DNA of 64,000 nucleotides from Heterodera schachtii (GCA_023374025.1 SIJG01000008.1:2244057-2308056); one strand, 5' to 3'. Positions 1 to 11,867 are shown, counted from the stretch's first letter. Numbers and translations: made by a program. The notes: generated by a model not told the origin, from the letters alone.

Positions 1-8
1 GGTTTCCG

Positions 9-3000
9 ATGAATTTGCCAATGGCAATCTTAGTTTTAATTTCTATTTTTATTATTTCAACTTTCAATGTTTGTTATTGTAGTGATGAAGACGAACTGTT
101 GCTGGTCCAAGCGGTACATCCATTCTTCATTTTCCATTTTTAATAGATTTTTCATTTTTAAAAAGATTCAAATTTAAAAATTTAAAAAATATTTCGATTT
201 ATAATAATTGCTAATTATTGTAAATAAAAATTAATTTAATTAATTGTTTGTTGCTTAAATGGGAATTGCAATGCTTTTTCGCTTTTCCTCATTAGGCCTA
301 ATGGGCTATAATTATTTGAGAAAATCTGCCATCAAAATTTTTAGCTAATGGCTAATTATAAATTGTAATTAATCTGAAATTTCCATAGGCCCTCCCAAAT
401 TCTCAAATCCCGGGATTGGTTCCGATCAAATGATCACCCATCTTGACAAAACATTTCTTGATCGCACATTTTACAGCTGTGGCGCCATGGCGACCGTTCC
501 CCGCTTGGCACATTCAAAAACGATCCGAACCAAGAGGACGCATGGCCCCAGGGATGGGGCCAACTTTCAGCAGTTAGTCATTCATTAATTAATTGTTTGT
601 CAAATTCTTTGGCATTTGCCAGTGCCAAATTTGGAACCTAAACCTGCAGGAAGAGGCTCGGGTAGTTTGGTTTTGGCACGACAAAAGTTTTGGCACCGCC
701 AATTTTCTCGTGATCCCGATCTCGTTTTATTTCATGGGTTTTGTTTGGTTCCGAATAGAGTCCGAAATTTTGAAAAAGGCGGGATTCGGATTTGGGATTG
801 GCGCCAAATACTACTTACTGTACACTGCCTCTAATATACCCCAGAAAGCCTCGAGAAGGGGGGGGGGGGTGAGTAAAGCCATAGGAGGCTTAGAAACAAT
901 TCTGTAGCACCATAATTCTTAACTATACAGTAGCGCTTAACTTTTAATGGATACGGTAGAATCAAATACTATACGGTAACATTAATTTTTATACTTTTTA
1001 ATGGATATGGTGCAGCATAATTGATTTCAAACATTTTTTTACAATAATTATATGCCCCGAGGCGCCTAAAATTGAATGCCTTCAGAAAGGGATGGCACAG
1101 CATGTTAAGCTTGGCGCCAAGCTGAAAGCACGTTACATTGACGGGCTGAACTTTGTCAGCCGGCGCTATTTGAGCAAAGAAATTTATGTGCGAAGCACCG
1201 ATCTGAACCGCACGCTGACAAGCGCAATCGCAAATTTGATCGGCTTTTTTGACCGCGGCATTGCCGGCACGGATTACCCGAGTGAGCGGCAGGCACAGTG
1301 GTGGCCACACGGGTGGGTGCGTGCCATGGGTGGGAAGCGGATTGAACAAATGATGACGCGGACGCGGAACGCGCGCGCGGTTCAAAAATAAAGTGGACGT
1401 AAACGCACGCAAAAAAAAAAAAAAATCCGCGCGGACACTTTCTGCGATCTCAACCCCCTGGAAACCTTTCAAAAAGGCCAGAAAAAATATGAATTTTTAC
1501 AAAAAAAATAAATATGTATTTTTTAATTTTCACCGTAACGCGTATATGCTTCCGACGCGGAACGCGGTACAAAAATAAAGCGGACGTGACATGCGTAAAA
1601 AATGGACAAAAATCTCCAGAAAAATTTAAAAAAATAAAGAATTTCTTAAAAAAACTTATTTTCACCGAGTGGGGCGGGAGTGGATTTGCTCAATGTTGCA
1701 AATTGGAAGTTTTCTTAGAAAATCTTTTAAATATTATTTTTACCGTACATTTTTCAAAAAATTACGGTACTATGCAACTTACAGTTTCACGCCGGTGGCC
1801 GTGCACACCCGTGAAGCCTTTACGGACCACATCATCCCGGACGTGCCGGATGTGCCGTGCCCACGGCAAAGCAAAATTTTGCAGATAATGGCGCGGACAT
1901 TTGAGTACCGACAGCTGACGAAGCAAAAGAAAGTGGGGAAAATTTTTGGAAAATTTAATTTAATTTAATTTTCTAAATTTTTATAGCAATTTTTTGCCGA
2001 TTTGTCGAATTTGACGGGCGAACAAATTGATCTGTTCAACCTCTATTCAATCTCCGACACACTTTTCATTGAGGTCAAACCCGCCAGAGTAATAGAATAG
2101 AATTATAGGAGGCAAATTAAAAATAATAAAATATTTTTAAAAATAAAATTTAAATCAAATTAATACGGTTCTCGGACTCGGTTTTCTGTTCGAGAAATTT
2201 CTCGAGTTTTAGGGTGTTGGTGTCAGTTTTTAGCTTATCGTATTTCCCGGCCATATACCGTATTCCTTCATTGACAGGACATCTACCGTAATGAGTTGCC
2301 AGAACCGGTGCCGGAGTGGACACAAAACAAAACGCTGCGTGCCGAACTCAAAAAGATTGAAAACCTGATTGACAGATGGCTGAACGGCAAAGGCATGCCG
2401 AATTAAATAATTAAATCCTTTAATTAGGGTCAGATCCAACGAAACCTTTGCGAGTTTGATCACTGCCAGAATAAACCAAAAGCGATCAGAGTCTGATCAG
2501 TTATTACCTGTAAGCTGGACTGGATAAGAGCCTTGATCAGATCATCTAGCTAATTAGAGTCTGCTCGAATCAATTAATAAATAGTCAGAGATGGCTTAAA
2601 CTCAATTAAGAATCAAAATTTGATCATAATCAAATAAGACTGATCAATGGATAGAATATGATCGCAAATATGATAAAACAAAAAATGTTTTATAGATTTG
2701 ATCAAAGAGCGCTAATTAAATCCGATAATTTAGACATTTCCGCTTTCGGAGGTGTCCAATTTGACGTCGAATTGCCACGGATCCGTGGCGGGCCAATCCT
2801 TTGGATTCTCATTGACAACATGCTGAACAAGTTGAACTGTTTGACGGAGCCGAAAAATCCATTGATGGCATGTCAGATTTTATAATTACCGATTTTTGGC
2901 ATTTAGTGCCATTTTTGACATTTATAAACCGGATTTTGTTTTTCATTTCAGTGCTCAAATCGCCCTTCCATACACCACTTTGTGATTGGATCAAGCACAT

Positions 3001-4082
3001 CAAATATTTTGCCTATTCAGCGGTTTTTGGCGCAAAATTTTCCCGCAAATTTAATTGACCAATTAATTAATGCTTTCAGCATGACACAACCATCGCCGCA
3101 CTATTCTCAGCGCTTGGATTTGACAAGACAAATTATGACACTGATGGGTAAGGAGAGGAAACATTGAGAAATTTTTGAGAAAATTAGAGTGATCAGCCCA
3201 AAAATGGTTGGTTGAGTGATCAAAAAAAAATTGTTTGTGGTTGATCGGTCAATTTTCTCATAGGGATGGCACGATTTTAAAATGAATTGAACCGAAAAAA
3301 GCGAAAAACATTTGAATTTCATGCGTTTAAACGGTTGTTTAAACCAGCCTTGATCAATTCCAGCATAAGGATATGCTAACCTCTCAAAATTTGATTAGAT
3401 CTCAGGTAATTTAAAAGTGAGCAGTGCGTCCCCAGCCCCCTGATTTTTCAAAAACTTTAAAAGAAATTTTCTTGAAATTTTCCTATTATATTTGTTTTTT
3501 TTTTACCAAAAGTAAATCCGGACGACTATATAATCTGACCCATCCCCCGGTTTCTCGAATAAACTATGTTTTTGTGATCAGCTACCCGCACTACTCTGCT
3601 TGTGTAACGGTTGAGCTATGGCGGAATGTGACGAATGGAGGGGAGCCATATGTGAAGGTAAGGGCGGCCGCGAAACGAAAAGCGCCGCCGGGGATTTAAA
3701 CAAATTTGTTAGCATTTTTGCTAAAAAAGTAAATTCAATTAAATTAAAATTTTGGGACATTAAAAAGATTTTTAATTGTCTTTTTGGGGAAATTTTAATT
3801 AGAAAATTTTCATTAAAAATTTAGAAAAAATTTATTCCAACGGATTGATCTCGTAAAATGCCATTTTCTCTGTGCCCACAGGTTTTGTATTGGCCACCCG
3901 AATTGGCCGGCTTCAAGGACATAACACACAACATCACCGGCTGCGAAACAAATGCCACATTGGACCAATTTGTGGCACGTTCGCGCATTTTCAAGCCGAT
4001 GCCGTCGCCGGATGAGTACTGCAAGAACACCCATTTCCCATCAAATACTATTGATGACCCAACATTTGATCAGCAACACTGA
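9..4082 (+). CDS. Secreted histidine acid phosphatase, complete 11-exon gene
   Basis: A histidine-type (branch 2) acid phosphatase that hydrolyses phosphomonoesters through a phosphohistidine, probably secreted or lysosomal. Exons I place: 9-113, 477-572, 1086-1312, 1785-1932, 1987-2073, 2278-2392, 2734-2871, 2952-3022, 3080-3147, 3582-3657, 3882-4082. Every phase agrees and the sum is 444 codons (443 aa), usual for the family. The first ~25 residues are a hydrophobic signal peptide ([16 protein letters not shown]...). The catalytic RHGDRSP is at about residues 38-44 (split from exon 1 at QA|LWRHG), YVRSTD at about 101-106, and the proton-donor HD of AHDTTIAAL at about 330. The RGGP and [13 protein letters not shown] segments are also typical. 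Intron 6 must use a GC donor (AAAG|gcatgc at 2393) to keep frame. A second in-frame ATG lies at 21. A decayed copy of its 3' end sits at 12.4-13.5 kb. Family assignment is very secure; the exact substrate is unknown. Confidence 0.93.
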
Positions 4083-4450
4083 TCAAAATGATAAAGTGTA
4101 GGGCTGGCAAAATTATACGGAAATCCGGGATTTTTTCCTGGATTTTTGGCAAGATTTAAACGCACAAAAACCATGTTTTTAGCTTTGGCTTTAAGCTGCT
4201 AGGTTGTATTTTCTATATCCAAATTTTCCAAATTTCACGAATATTTCCCATTTTTCCATATTTTTTCATTATTACCAAATTTCATGTACATATGTTTTTG
4301 GCATTTTGGCCATGTTTTGCCATTGATATCAATATAATTTGGGTAGCCTAATTGTCAACTAAAAATTATATAAAACAAATTTGTATAAATAATTATGAAT
4401 AAATTTTATTTTCCCATTTTAATTAAAATATGTTTTCATTTTAAATGTAC
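4083..4450. other. 3' flank of the acid phosphatase, no gene seen
   Basis: AT-rich sequence with no coding signal. The stretch from about 4090 to 4190 (GATCAAAATGATAAAGTGTAG onward, through ACCATGTTTTTAGC) is duplicated downstream of the pseudogene at 13.53 kb, where the same site is interrupted by a foldback element. Confidence 0.6.
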
Positions 4451-4647
4451 TAGGGTTGGTCGGGACCGGTAATTTTGGGCAAAACCGGGACCGGGACTTT
4501 TCGGGTTGAAAAACCGGGACCTTTTGGCTGGGAAAACCGGGAAAAAACCGGGAATTTCCCGGTCCCGGTCAAAGCTGGTCAAAACCGGGACTTCTACTCA
4601 GTTGTACTCAATTTTCCGTGTTTTGGTCCCGGTCCCAATTTACCCTA
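4451..4647. mobile_element. hAT-like MITE, TAGGGTTGG family, copy 1
   Basis: About 197 bp beginning TAGGGTTGGTCGGGACCGG and ending in a decayed complement (...ACCCTA). The interior is made of GGGACCGGG/CCCGGTCCC runs and is strongly self-complementary. The flanking 8-mers (AAATGTAC and ATTTGAAC) match at five of eight positions, so an old 8-bp target duplication is plausible. A better preserved copy with a perfect duplication lies at 46433-46621. No coding capacity. Confidence 0.75.
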
Positions 4648-4664
4648 ATTTGAACGGCTCCCTG

Positions 4665-6045
4665 ATGTTTCGTCACTGAACCTTTCGTCACTGAACCTTT
4701 CGTCACTGAAACAATTTTTTAAAAAATTAAACATTATGCCACACACTTTATAAATTTTTTAACTAAAACCCATTAAATTTGTGCGAAATGGTATGAAATT
4801 TCACTTATCACACCATTCCGAAAATGAGCTTCTGAAAGGTTTTGACAAACAAATTGGAAAATCTTGGTATAAATCGGCAGCTCTTGATGAGAAGCTTTTT
4901 CTAAGCAAATGCTAACCAATTCAGGAGTAGAAAAAAGATATGGGCATTCGAAAATTTGTTTTTTGATTAAATTTTCAATGGGTCTTCTCCCGCAGATTGT
5001 TTGAATCAAGCAAAGTTGTTATAAATTGTTATGTTGCAGATAAATGGACTTTCTCTTAAGGCCTTTTCCCCTAATTGTTGACCGGTACATTATAGTAATT
5101 GGCAACAATGTGATACCAGCGTTCAAATACATTAATCATTCTTATACTGGTTTGGGGTTCTAGTCGGTTTTACGCGTCCTTTGGCATTTTACGAGTCCCA
5201 TGACATTTTGTGTCAATGGCAGGGATGACATTCGAGGGCCCAAAAATTCCCGGAAATCGGAATTTCGTGCCATCATTGATCCATGATATTTTAGCCATCT
5301 TAATAACAGAGGAAACCTATTTTTTGTCCGGTATTCAGTAATCTTTTTTAACTAAAATTTCGTTGTTAAACCTAAGGTATTTACAACTCATACACAGGCA
5401 ACTCGAACAATTGCTCAGACTAGGCTTAAGCTTTAGGCTTAAGCCTAGGCTTAGGCTTTTTTGCACCTTTTTTACATTAGTTTACTTTCTGTTAACATCA
5501 TTAAGTGTGCTTATGATTGCTTTTGCACATTTCGATAATCAAAATATACAATCAAGAACAATTAGACGATTCGGAAGGTATAAAGTTTCGATTGGCGGTT
5601 CGATTGTTTTTGTGACGCGTAAATGATGGAACGTGTAAACTGTTGTTGGGACGCGTAAAATGTGATGGGACGCGTAAAACCGACTAGAACCCTGGTTTGG
5701 TTCAAGAAGCACTCTTTAAATATTATGCCATCCCTCAAAATTTCTCGTCACTAAACTTTACACACTTCCTTTACTCAACATTAACCAAATCTATGAAATG
5801 ACCCACTAATAACCAAAAAGGGGAGGGTTAAAGGTTATTACTATGATCGAACCAATTCAAAAACAAATTAATTAAAATTCAGTATTAGACTGATATTTTT
5901 TTAAATAAATTAGGTATGTATGTAGATATATAATTTTAAAAAATTTAATTTTTTTTTTAATTATTTATTTTATTTCTGTGACGAAAGGTTCAGTGACGAA
6001 AAGTTTAGTGACGAAACGTTCAGTGACGAAACGTTCGGCCACCAT
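4665..6045. mobile_element. Long element with terminal arrays of a 14-mer, host of a nested insertion
   Basis: The left end carries three copies of TTTCGTCACTGAAC (about 4667-4710). The right end carries the complement GTTCAGTGACGAAA in three to four copies (about 5983-6035). This gives inverted, tandemly repeated termini around 1.3 kb. The interior is AT-rich, has no recognisable transposase, and contains another element at 5155-5692. I could not define target duplications. The superfamily is unknown. Confidence 0.55.
5155..5692. mobile_element. Non-autonomous DNA transposon with GGGTTCTAGTCGG termini
   Basis: About 538 bp with inverted termini GGGTTCTAGTCGGTTTTACG and its complement at 5671-5692. 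Just inside are further inverted ACGCGTAAA copies. It is flanked by TGGTTTG on both sides (5148-5154 and 5693-5699), a 7-8 bp target duplication. The centre has a palindromic patch built from TAGGCTTAAGC at about 5420-5455, similar to the element at 47129-47280. No transposase ORF. Confidence 0.75.
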
Positions 6046-6584
6046 TTGAACCCAAGAAAAAATGCATGCGAATTTAATAGGCAATTAAAATTCCGAATTT
6101 TGTTGCCAAATTTTACTTTTTCAAAATGGAAATTGTTAAACGATAGAATCAATTTACAATGGAAACGAAAAATGACGGAAAACCCTAAAAAAGAATGACA
6201 GAATTTAAAATAAAATATGAAAAGCTAGGAAAAGGTAGGAAAATTACAAAAATAACGAATGGGTTTGATCAGTTTGATAAATTGATCAGTTTGGCAACAT
6301 TTTTCTTTTTGCATGGCAACGGCCGAATTTTGGGGCCATAATTCAAATCTTGCTCAAAAGTAAACAGACTTTTAATTCTTGATATCACTCAATTAGTGCT
6401 CATAATGTTCTCTAATTTCTGTAAATCTCCAAAAAATTGGTTCTCGAACATTTTTTGGCCATCAATTTTTGAAAGTTAACGAAATTTTTTTTTAATTTTC
6501 ATGTAATATGAAACAATTAGGACTGTCGAATGAGCTCAAGAATTAAAAAATGGTCTCCCAAAAACTCAGCCCATTGCCATTTCA
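6046..6584. other. AT-rich spacer, nothing recognised
   Basis: No splice-consistent coding exon, RNA gene or repeat boundary was found here. Confidence 0.5.
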
Positions 6585-7240
6585 TCCACCCATACACCCT
6601 TTCCCTTCCAGCTCCTTCTCTCTATTCTTCCTCTTCTTCCCTTCCTCTTCCTCCTCCTTTCTTCATCCCTTTCCTCTCCCCTCCTATTCCTTTTTCTCTT
6701 CCTCCTCCTTTCTTCTTCTCTCTATCTTCCCTTCTCTTCCTCCTCCTTTTCCTTCTTCCCTTTCCTCTTCATCCTCCTCTCGTTTTTCCTCCTCCTCCTC
6801 CTCCTCTCGGTTTTTCTCCTCCTCCTCCTCTCGTTTTCTTCTCCTCCTCCTCCTCCTCCTCCTCTTGATTTCCTTCTTTCTTTTCCTCTTCATCCTCCTA
6901 TTTCCTTTTCCTCTTCATCCTCCTATTTCCTTTTCCTATCCCTCCTTCTTTCTTCTTTTTTCTCTCCCTGCTCTTCTCTTTTCTCTTTTTTCTCTCCCGT
7001 GCTTCTTCTTTTTCTTCTTTTTCTCTCACCTGCTTCTTCTCTTTTCTTCTTTTTTCTCGTCCCTGCTTCTTCCTTTTCTTACTTTTTTCATCTCCCGCTT
7101 CTTCTTCCTTTTCCCCCTTCTTTTTTCTCTCCCCTGCTTCTTCTTTTCTTCTTTCTTTTTCTCTCCCTCCTTTTTTTCTTCCTTTTTCTCTTCCTCCTCC
7201 TTTCGTTTGCCTTCTACCTTCTCAGTGTTCTTCTTTTGTA
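6585..7240. repeat. 650-bp polypyrimidine (CT) tract
   Basis: Almost pure C/T on the plus strand, made of imperfect TCC, TTC and CTT units. The long Ser/Phe/Leu-rich open frames here are a product of the composition and not genes. Such tracts can form triplex DNA. Confidence 0.9.
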
Positions 7241-7650
7241 CTTAATTTTTAAAATATGTTTAATGCCCTTTAATGAAGCTCCCTAATTTATAATTAGGGA
7301 TGGAAAAAATATGTAAATACAATGTTTTTTTTCAGGATTCTCCATGCTGGGATTAGAAGGAAAAACTCTTTCATTTTTGTGTTTGTGAGCAATAGTTGGG
7401 ACTTTTATTTACATATTTTTACATATTTTGGGATTTAGACATATTTGGTACATATTTTGGATTTTTTTAACACTTTTTTTAAAAGATCCTCTAAGCCGTT
7501 TTTAGATCAAAAATGCAAAATTCGAAAATTTAAACTTTCGATTTTTTTTTTGTTCGAATTCGGGTCCGGGTTTAAGAAATTGGTCGAAATAGATGTCAGA
7601 TTCGTGATCAGCGACCCAGAAAACTCAAGACCCCGAAAACCACTTAGAAC
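7241..7650. other. AT-rich spacer with a possible orphan element end
   Basis: A TAGGGATGGAAAAAATATG motif at about 7293 looks like a left hAT-type tip, but no matching right end was found. Repeats of TTTACATATTTT follow at about 7410-7460. No gene is recognised. Confidence 0.4.
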
Positions 7651-8051
7651 CAAGGGCGTAGGCAGGGGGGGGGGCTGGGGGGGGGCTAAAGCCCCCCCAC
7701 CCCCCTCAACCGAAACCAAAAATGTAAAAAAGTTTTCAGTAGATTTTTTTAAAATTTTAAACAATTTTCTTAAAAAATTGCATTAAAATACTTAAAAAAA
7801 TTTCCTGGCGGCGCCTATCGGCACCGCCGGGCACCATTTTACCATATTTTTGAAAAATTGGAGGCCAAAATGGCAAACAATATTAATTTTTTGGCGAAAA
7901 TTTTGTAAAAATACCCCCTAATTCGGGATTTCAAAAAACCAAAATCACCCCTAAAAATCGACTTTAAAGGAAAAATACACCCTAAAAATCGAATTTTTGA
8001 CTTCAGCCCCCCCCCCCCCCCCCCAAAGCCAAGGGTCTGGCTACGCCCTTG
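7651..8051. mobile_element. hAT-like MITE (CAAGGGCGTAG family), perfect 8-bp TSD
   Basis: 401 bp. The left tip CAAGGGCGTAGGCAG and right tip CTGGCTACGCCCTTG are inverted repeats, flanked by CTTAGAAC at 7643-7650 and 8052-8059. An 8-bp duplication with a YARNG-type tip is the signature of hAT elements. Poly-G/poly-C runs lie inside both ends. The interior has the GC-rich hairpin at 7807-7828 and degenerate TACACCCCTAAAAATCGA motifs shared with other MITEs here. A diverged partial copy starts at about 25702. Confidence 0.88.
7807..7828. repeat. GC-rich 22-bp hairpin motif, copy 1
   Basis: Arms GGCGGCGC and GCACCGCC surround a CTATCG loop. The same motif occurs at 10146-10167, 19053-19074 and 19187-19208, in both orientations, always inside a hAT-like MITE and in strongly AT-rich surroundings. 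Confidence 0.85.
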
Positions 8052-8105
8052 CTTAGAACTTAGAATTTTTATATGATTTAAAAGCCAGAAAAGCATGTGC
8101 ATTAC

Positions 8106-8796
8106 TAGGCCGCAACTTTTAGTGAAAAAACTTTTTTTTTTTGCTCAATTGATTTGAAGAAAGGAGCTCAAAAAACGCATTTCTGCATTAAAAATTTTCG
8201 ATTCTGATGTCATATCACTATTTTTGCGACTTCGTCACTAAAATAGTGAAAATTCACTATTTTGGCGTTTTGTCACTATTTTTTCACTATTTTGACAATT
8301 TTTGGAAAATTCCTTAACAAAAGTGCAATAAAACCAAAAAATACACCCCTAAGAATCGAGCTAAAAAAATTTCAAAAAAATACACCCCTAAGAATCGAGC
8401 TAAAAAAATTTCAAAAAAATACACCCCTAAGAATCGAGCTAAAAAAATTTCAAAAAAATACACCCCTAAGAATCGAGCTAAAATTTTTCAAAATATACTC
8501 TTATGAAATGAAAAAAATTTTTTTTCAAAAATTTACTTTCTTGGCAGAATTTTTATTTTAAAAACTTTTTTTAGGTAACTATTTTGGGTTTTTTGCTCTT
8601 AAAAATCCCAGTCCTACTCATTTGCAACTGCAAATAGTGAATAAAAAATATTTTTGCTCAATTTTTGGCTGAAAATTATGTCACTATTCGTCACTATTTT
8701 GGACTTTTTTCACTATTTTGTCACTATTTTGGCATTTTTACTCACTATTTTAGTTAACTATTTCGAGATTTTTAGTCACTAAAAGTTGCGGCCCTA
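8106..8796. mobile_element. hAT-like MITE (TAGGGCCGCAACTTTTAGTGA family), perfect 8-bp TSD
   Basis: 691 bp with inverted termini TAGG(G)CCGCAACTTTTAGTGA, flanked on both sides by TGCATTAC (8098-8105 and 8797-8804). The interior is filled with TCACTATTTT repeats and holds a four-copy 39-bp tandem array. No transposase is encoded. Confidence 0.9.
8340..8490 (+). repeat. 39-bp tandem repeat, four copies, inside the MITE
   Basis: The unit begins TACACCCCTAAGAATCGAGC and recurs at 8342, 8381, 8420 and 8459 with essentially no divergence, so the array is recent or homogenised. Related units occur in the MITEs at 61378-61915 (three copies) and 62896-63449 (inverted). Confidence 0.9.
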
Positions 8797-9617
8797 TGCA
8801 TTACATATATTTTTAAATTTACACTGCCTAACTTTGTTTTGTTTTTGTTTTTTTGTGCGTTTTAATGGTGCTATGTCGTTATATAAAAACCATCAAAAAG
8901 GGCGTTATATAAAAAACCATCAAATGGAAATTTTCAACCAAAAACTGCCCATAACTTTCGTTAAAGTCAACAGAATTAAACATTATTGGTATCATTCGAT
9001 AGCACTAACATTTCTCTATTAGTTACCTAAATTTCAAAAAAATTGGCCAAGTTTGAGCAAAGTTATGGCCAAAAGTAGTCAAGGAACCAGTTTTTCACAC
9101 ATTTTTAGTCATAACTTTTTTGAATCCTAATGAAATTTTTTGAAAATTTGCAGGCTAATAGAGAAATATAGTGCTCGCGAATGATAACAAGATCACTTTG
9201 TTTTGTTTGTTCTAAGAATGTTTTGATCAGAATTTTTAATGATCAAAATAATTTTATTTTTAATTAAAAAATTTCTGCTAGAAATTATTTTTGTTTTTTA
9301 TTTTCTTGCTATTACTTGATAGCCCTATGTGTCCTCTATTAGGCTGCAAAATTTCAAAAAATTTCATTAGGCTTAAAAAAAGTTATGGCCAAATATGTGT
9401 GAAAACCTGACCATAAGTGTACTTTTGGCCATAACTTTGCTCAAACTTGGCCAATTTTTTTTGAAATTTAGGTAACTAATAGAGAAATGTTAGTGCTATC
9501 GAATGATACCAATAATGTTTAATTCTGTTAACTTTAACGAAAGTTATGGGCAGTTTTTGGTTGAAAATTTCCATTTGATGGTTTTTTATATAACGCGCCC
9601 TTTTTGATGGTTTTTAT

Positions 9618-10576
9618 TAGAGTGCCACGGGACCGGGACCGGGACCGGGCCGGGAATTCCCGGTCATCCGAGGTCCCGGTCCCGGTTCCCGGTCCCGGAT
9701 TTTGAAAAGCTCAGGTCCCGGTCCAGGTAGGGTAACCGGGAACCGGGAAAAACAACCACTGGTAAGAATGGGGGTCTGATGAGTGAAAAATTAGTGATGA
9801 AAATTAGAGTCAAAGGAAAAAAATTTAAAAAAATATATTCTTTAAAAGTAACACTCCCAAGTGTGCAAGTGGCCTAGTGGCTATTCTCCTTGACTTTCCC
9901 TTCTTCTTTCCCCTGGTTCAATCCCTCTACAGGAATTAAATTATTTTAATTTTCTTTTTGTATACTCGTGGGTTTCCTATAGAGAAAATACATATGATTC
10001 ATCATAGTTTTTTTTTAAATTGATACATATTTTATCATTTTTTAAATGAAAATCCTACCAATTGATCTTAATAATCCCAAAAACCAACCTTTTTTTTGTT
10101 GAAAATCTGTTAAACAAATTACACCCAAATTTCAAAATTTTCCCCGGCGGCGCCTATCGGCACCGCCTGACCCCCTTCTTTCCCAAAAATTTTTTGAAAA
10201 AGCGCGCCGAAAAAATGTGATGTGAAAAGCAAATATTAATTTATAATAATATTCGATCATTTAGTCCAAAAATGATTAATTGTTTGAAATAATTAAAGAA
10301 ATTTGTTTGAAAATTTTCATTAATTTAATTTAGCTTTAACTTTTGGATTTTATTAAATAAAAACAAAATAAAAATTTAATTTTGTATTATTTTCAGTTGA
10401 AAAAAAATTAAAATTTGAATTTTTAAAAAAATTTTTGAATTTTTTTGAATTTTTAAAATTTCCCGGTTGATCCCGGTTCCCGGTCCCGGTCCCGAAAAAA
10501 AATCGAGGTCCCGGTCCAGGTCCCGGCAAGTCCCGGTCCCGGTTTTGGCAAAAATTCCCGGTCCCGTGGCACTCTA
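9618..10576. mobile_element. hAT-like MITE (TAGAGTGCCACGGGACCGG family), nested, perfect 8-bp TSD
   Basis: 959 bp with termini TAGAGTGCCACGGGACC and GGTCCCGTGGCACTCTA, flanked by GTTTTTAT (9610-9617 and 10577-10584). The termini extend into GGGACCGGGA-type runs, related in composition to the TAGGGTTGG family. The interior includes the GC-rich hairpin (10146-10167) and a tRNA-like patch. It is younger than the foldback element it splits. Confidence 0.9.
9862..9932 (+). repeat. tRNA-like relic with A- and B-box-like motifs
   Basis: TGGCCTAGTGG (A-box-like, about 9871) is followed about 45 bp later by GGTTCAATCCC (B-box-like, about 9915). The arms do not fold into an acceptable tRNA cloverleaf, so this is a tRNA-derived or SINE-like relic carried inside the MITE. 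Confidence 0.4.
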
Positions 10577-10592
10577 GTTTTTATATAACGAC

Positions 10593-11801
10593 TCAACACC
10601 GTTTTAATCCCACGCGACCCATTTTTCCCCTCGCCGCAATTTTCTTGTTACCTTTCTGCTGCATGTAATTGTCCAACGCAATACCCGCTTCCAAAAACTT
10701 CTTACTTTTTTTTTTATAATCTATTTGGCTCTCCTTCACATTATCCTCTATTTCATTCAGCCCATAAATTCCCGTAGTGGAACATGGGTCCATATTACTC
10801 CACCCTTCACAATATTTCTTGCTCGTATCCATCTCTTTCTTCGCACTGTGATACGTGTTCAACTGCTGCTCTAATTCCTCATCTTTCTCATCTTCAACAT
10901 TCAACTGCTGCTCATCTTCATCATTCACCAAAGTGAATGCACAAAAAATGCCGTAAATGCCGTCCAATTTTTGTTGTTTCACTTAAAGGGTGAAAAAATA
11001 ATTACAAATAGGTAAATTACCTTTTTGAAGGTGACGGGAAACAAAAGATTGCAGTCGTCCGATTTTTAGAAAATTTAAAATTTTTTAAGAACAAATCTAT
11101 GAAAAATTTTTATAAGAAAATTTCAAGTCAAAAATTTTCAAAAATTTTTGAGAATTGAGCGATTTTTTTTTTTTTTTGAAATTTTATGGTGATTTACTGA
11201 ATTAAAAATGATGCCTTTTTCGCTATTTTTAATGCCAATTTTATAATTTTCGGTAAAACACTCTAAAAATGTATAATAGGTTGGGTTTTATTATGCTTTT
11301 GTTTCTGCATTTTTGGGATTTTCTTGCCTTTAATGCCTTTTTTGGCCCTTTGATTTTAAATTAAAATTTTTGAATTTTCAAATTTTTAAGCAAAAATTTT
11401 TCTACTGTAAAATTCCTTTCTCGCGGTCCCAGTCCCAGTCCCGGACGAAAATCGACGTCCCGGTCCCGACTTTTCTGGTCCCAGTCCCGGTTTTTTGTCA
11501 AAATTTCCGTTCCCGTATCCAACTCTACCCCTAACAATTGAAAAAATGATCGCCAAAATTATAATTTTTTCTGATATCCAACTGATTCACACAATTGCCA
11601 TTGTGTTATACCTTGTTTATATCCGAGCTTTTCAAATTTCTCAATGTGCTCCTTGGCCTGCGCAGTGACTGGGATTAGTCCACCATTTCCGTCATATTTA
11701 CAATACGCTTTTATTGTAACTGTTGTTCCGTCGGCTTCTAGCAAAATCTCGGCAATGATGATGATGATGATGGTGACGAGACTGGCAATGGTGGGAAGCA
11801 T
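10593..11801 (-). CDS. Small secreted protein, 2 exons, family unknown (copy A)
   Basis: Exon 1 is 11801-11612 and exon 2 is 10981-10593. The donor CAAG|GTATAAC and acceptor TTTAAG|TG join in phase 1 and give 192 aa. An N-terminal hydrophobic stretch (IASLVTIIIIIIAEILLEA) is a signal peptide. The mature start reads TVTIKAYCKYDGNGGLIPV, and exon 2 is acidic, then lysine-rich (EDEKDEELEQQLNTYHSAKK). It matches no family I recognise. A paralog lies at 57997-60332 (TVTIRAYC... and YEDEKDEKMEELLRNFHNA). Upstream is a conserved TATA box. The intron carries a GGTCCCGG-rich transposon relic (about 11425-11520). A secreted effector-like role is inference only. Confidence 0.72.
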
Positions 11802-11867
11802 TTTTGGAGTAAATGGGAAAATTTTTGGGGATTTGGATTTTGTGAATTTTCCTCGACATTCATTCGA

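Larger units (their letters stand above)
8875..10591. mobile_element. Foldback (palindromic) element interrupted by a hAT-like MITE
   Basis: Arms GTCGTTATATAAAAACC (8875 onward) and its complement (to 10591) continue inward for about 300 bp as near-perfect inverted repeats: 8875-9030 pairs with 9470-9616, then 10577-10591. The right tip is split by the MITE at 9618-10576. The arms carry the dispersed core ATTAAACATT.TTGGTATCATTCGATAGC. The right end abuts the stop codon of the secreted-protein gene (10593). No coding capacity. Confidence 0.8.

Noticed and set aside
4773..5009. Small gene shared with 12.54-12.68 kb (KGFDKQIGKSWYKSAALDEK versus RGFANQNRQSYYHSKALDGR)
   Set aside because: The two stretches do look related, but both are interrupted and lie in transposon-rich DNA. 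I treat them as remnants of an unknown repeat, not a gene.
5397..5460. Palindromic TAGGCTTAAGC patch as a regulatory operator
   Set aside because: It sits in a transposon interior and resembles a patch in another element at 47.2 kb, so it is transposon sequence.
6530..7286. Long Ser/Pro/Phe-rich open frames (up to 231 codons)
   Set aside because: They lie entirely in the CT tract, exist in several frames at once and have no splice sites or conserved residues.
8340..8490. CRISPR-like array
   Set aside because: The 39-bp units are directly adjacent without unique spacers, inside a transposon in a eukaryotic genome.
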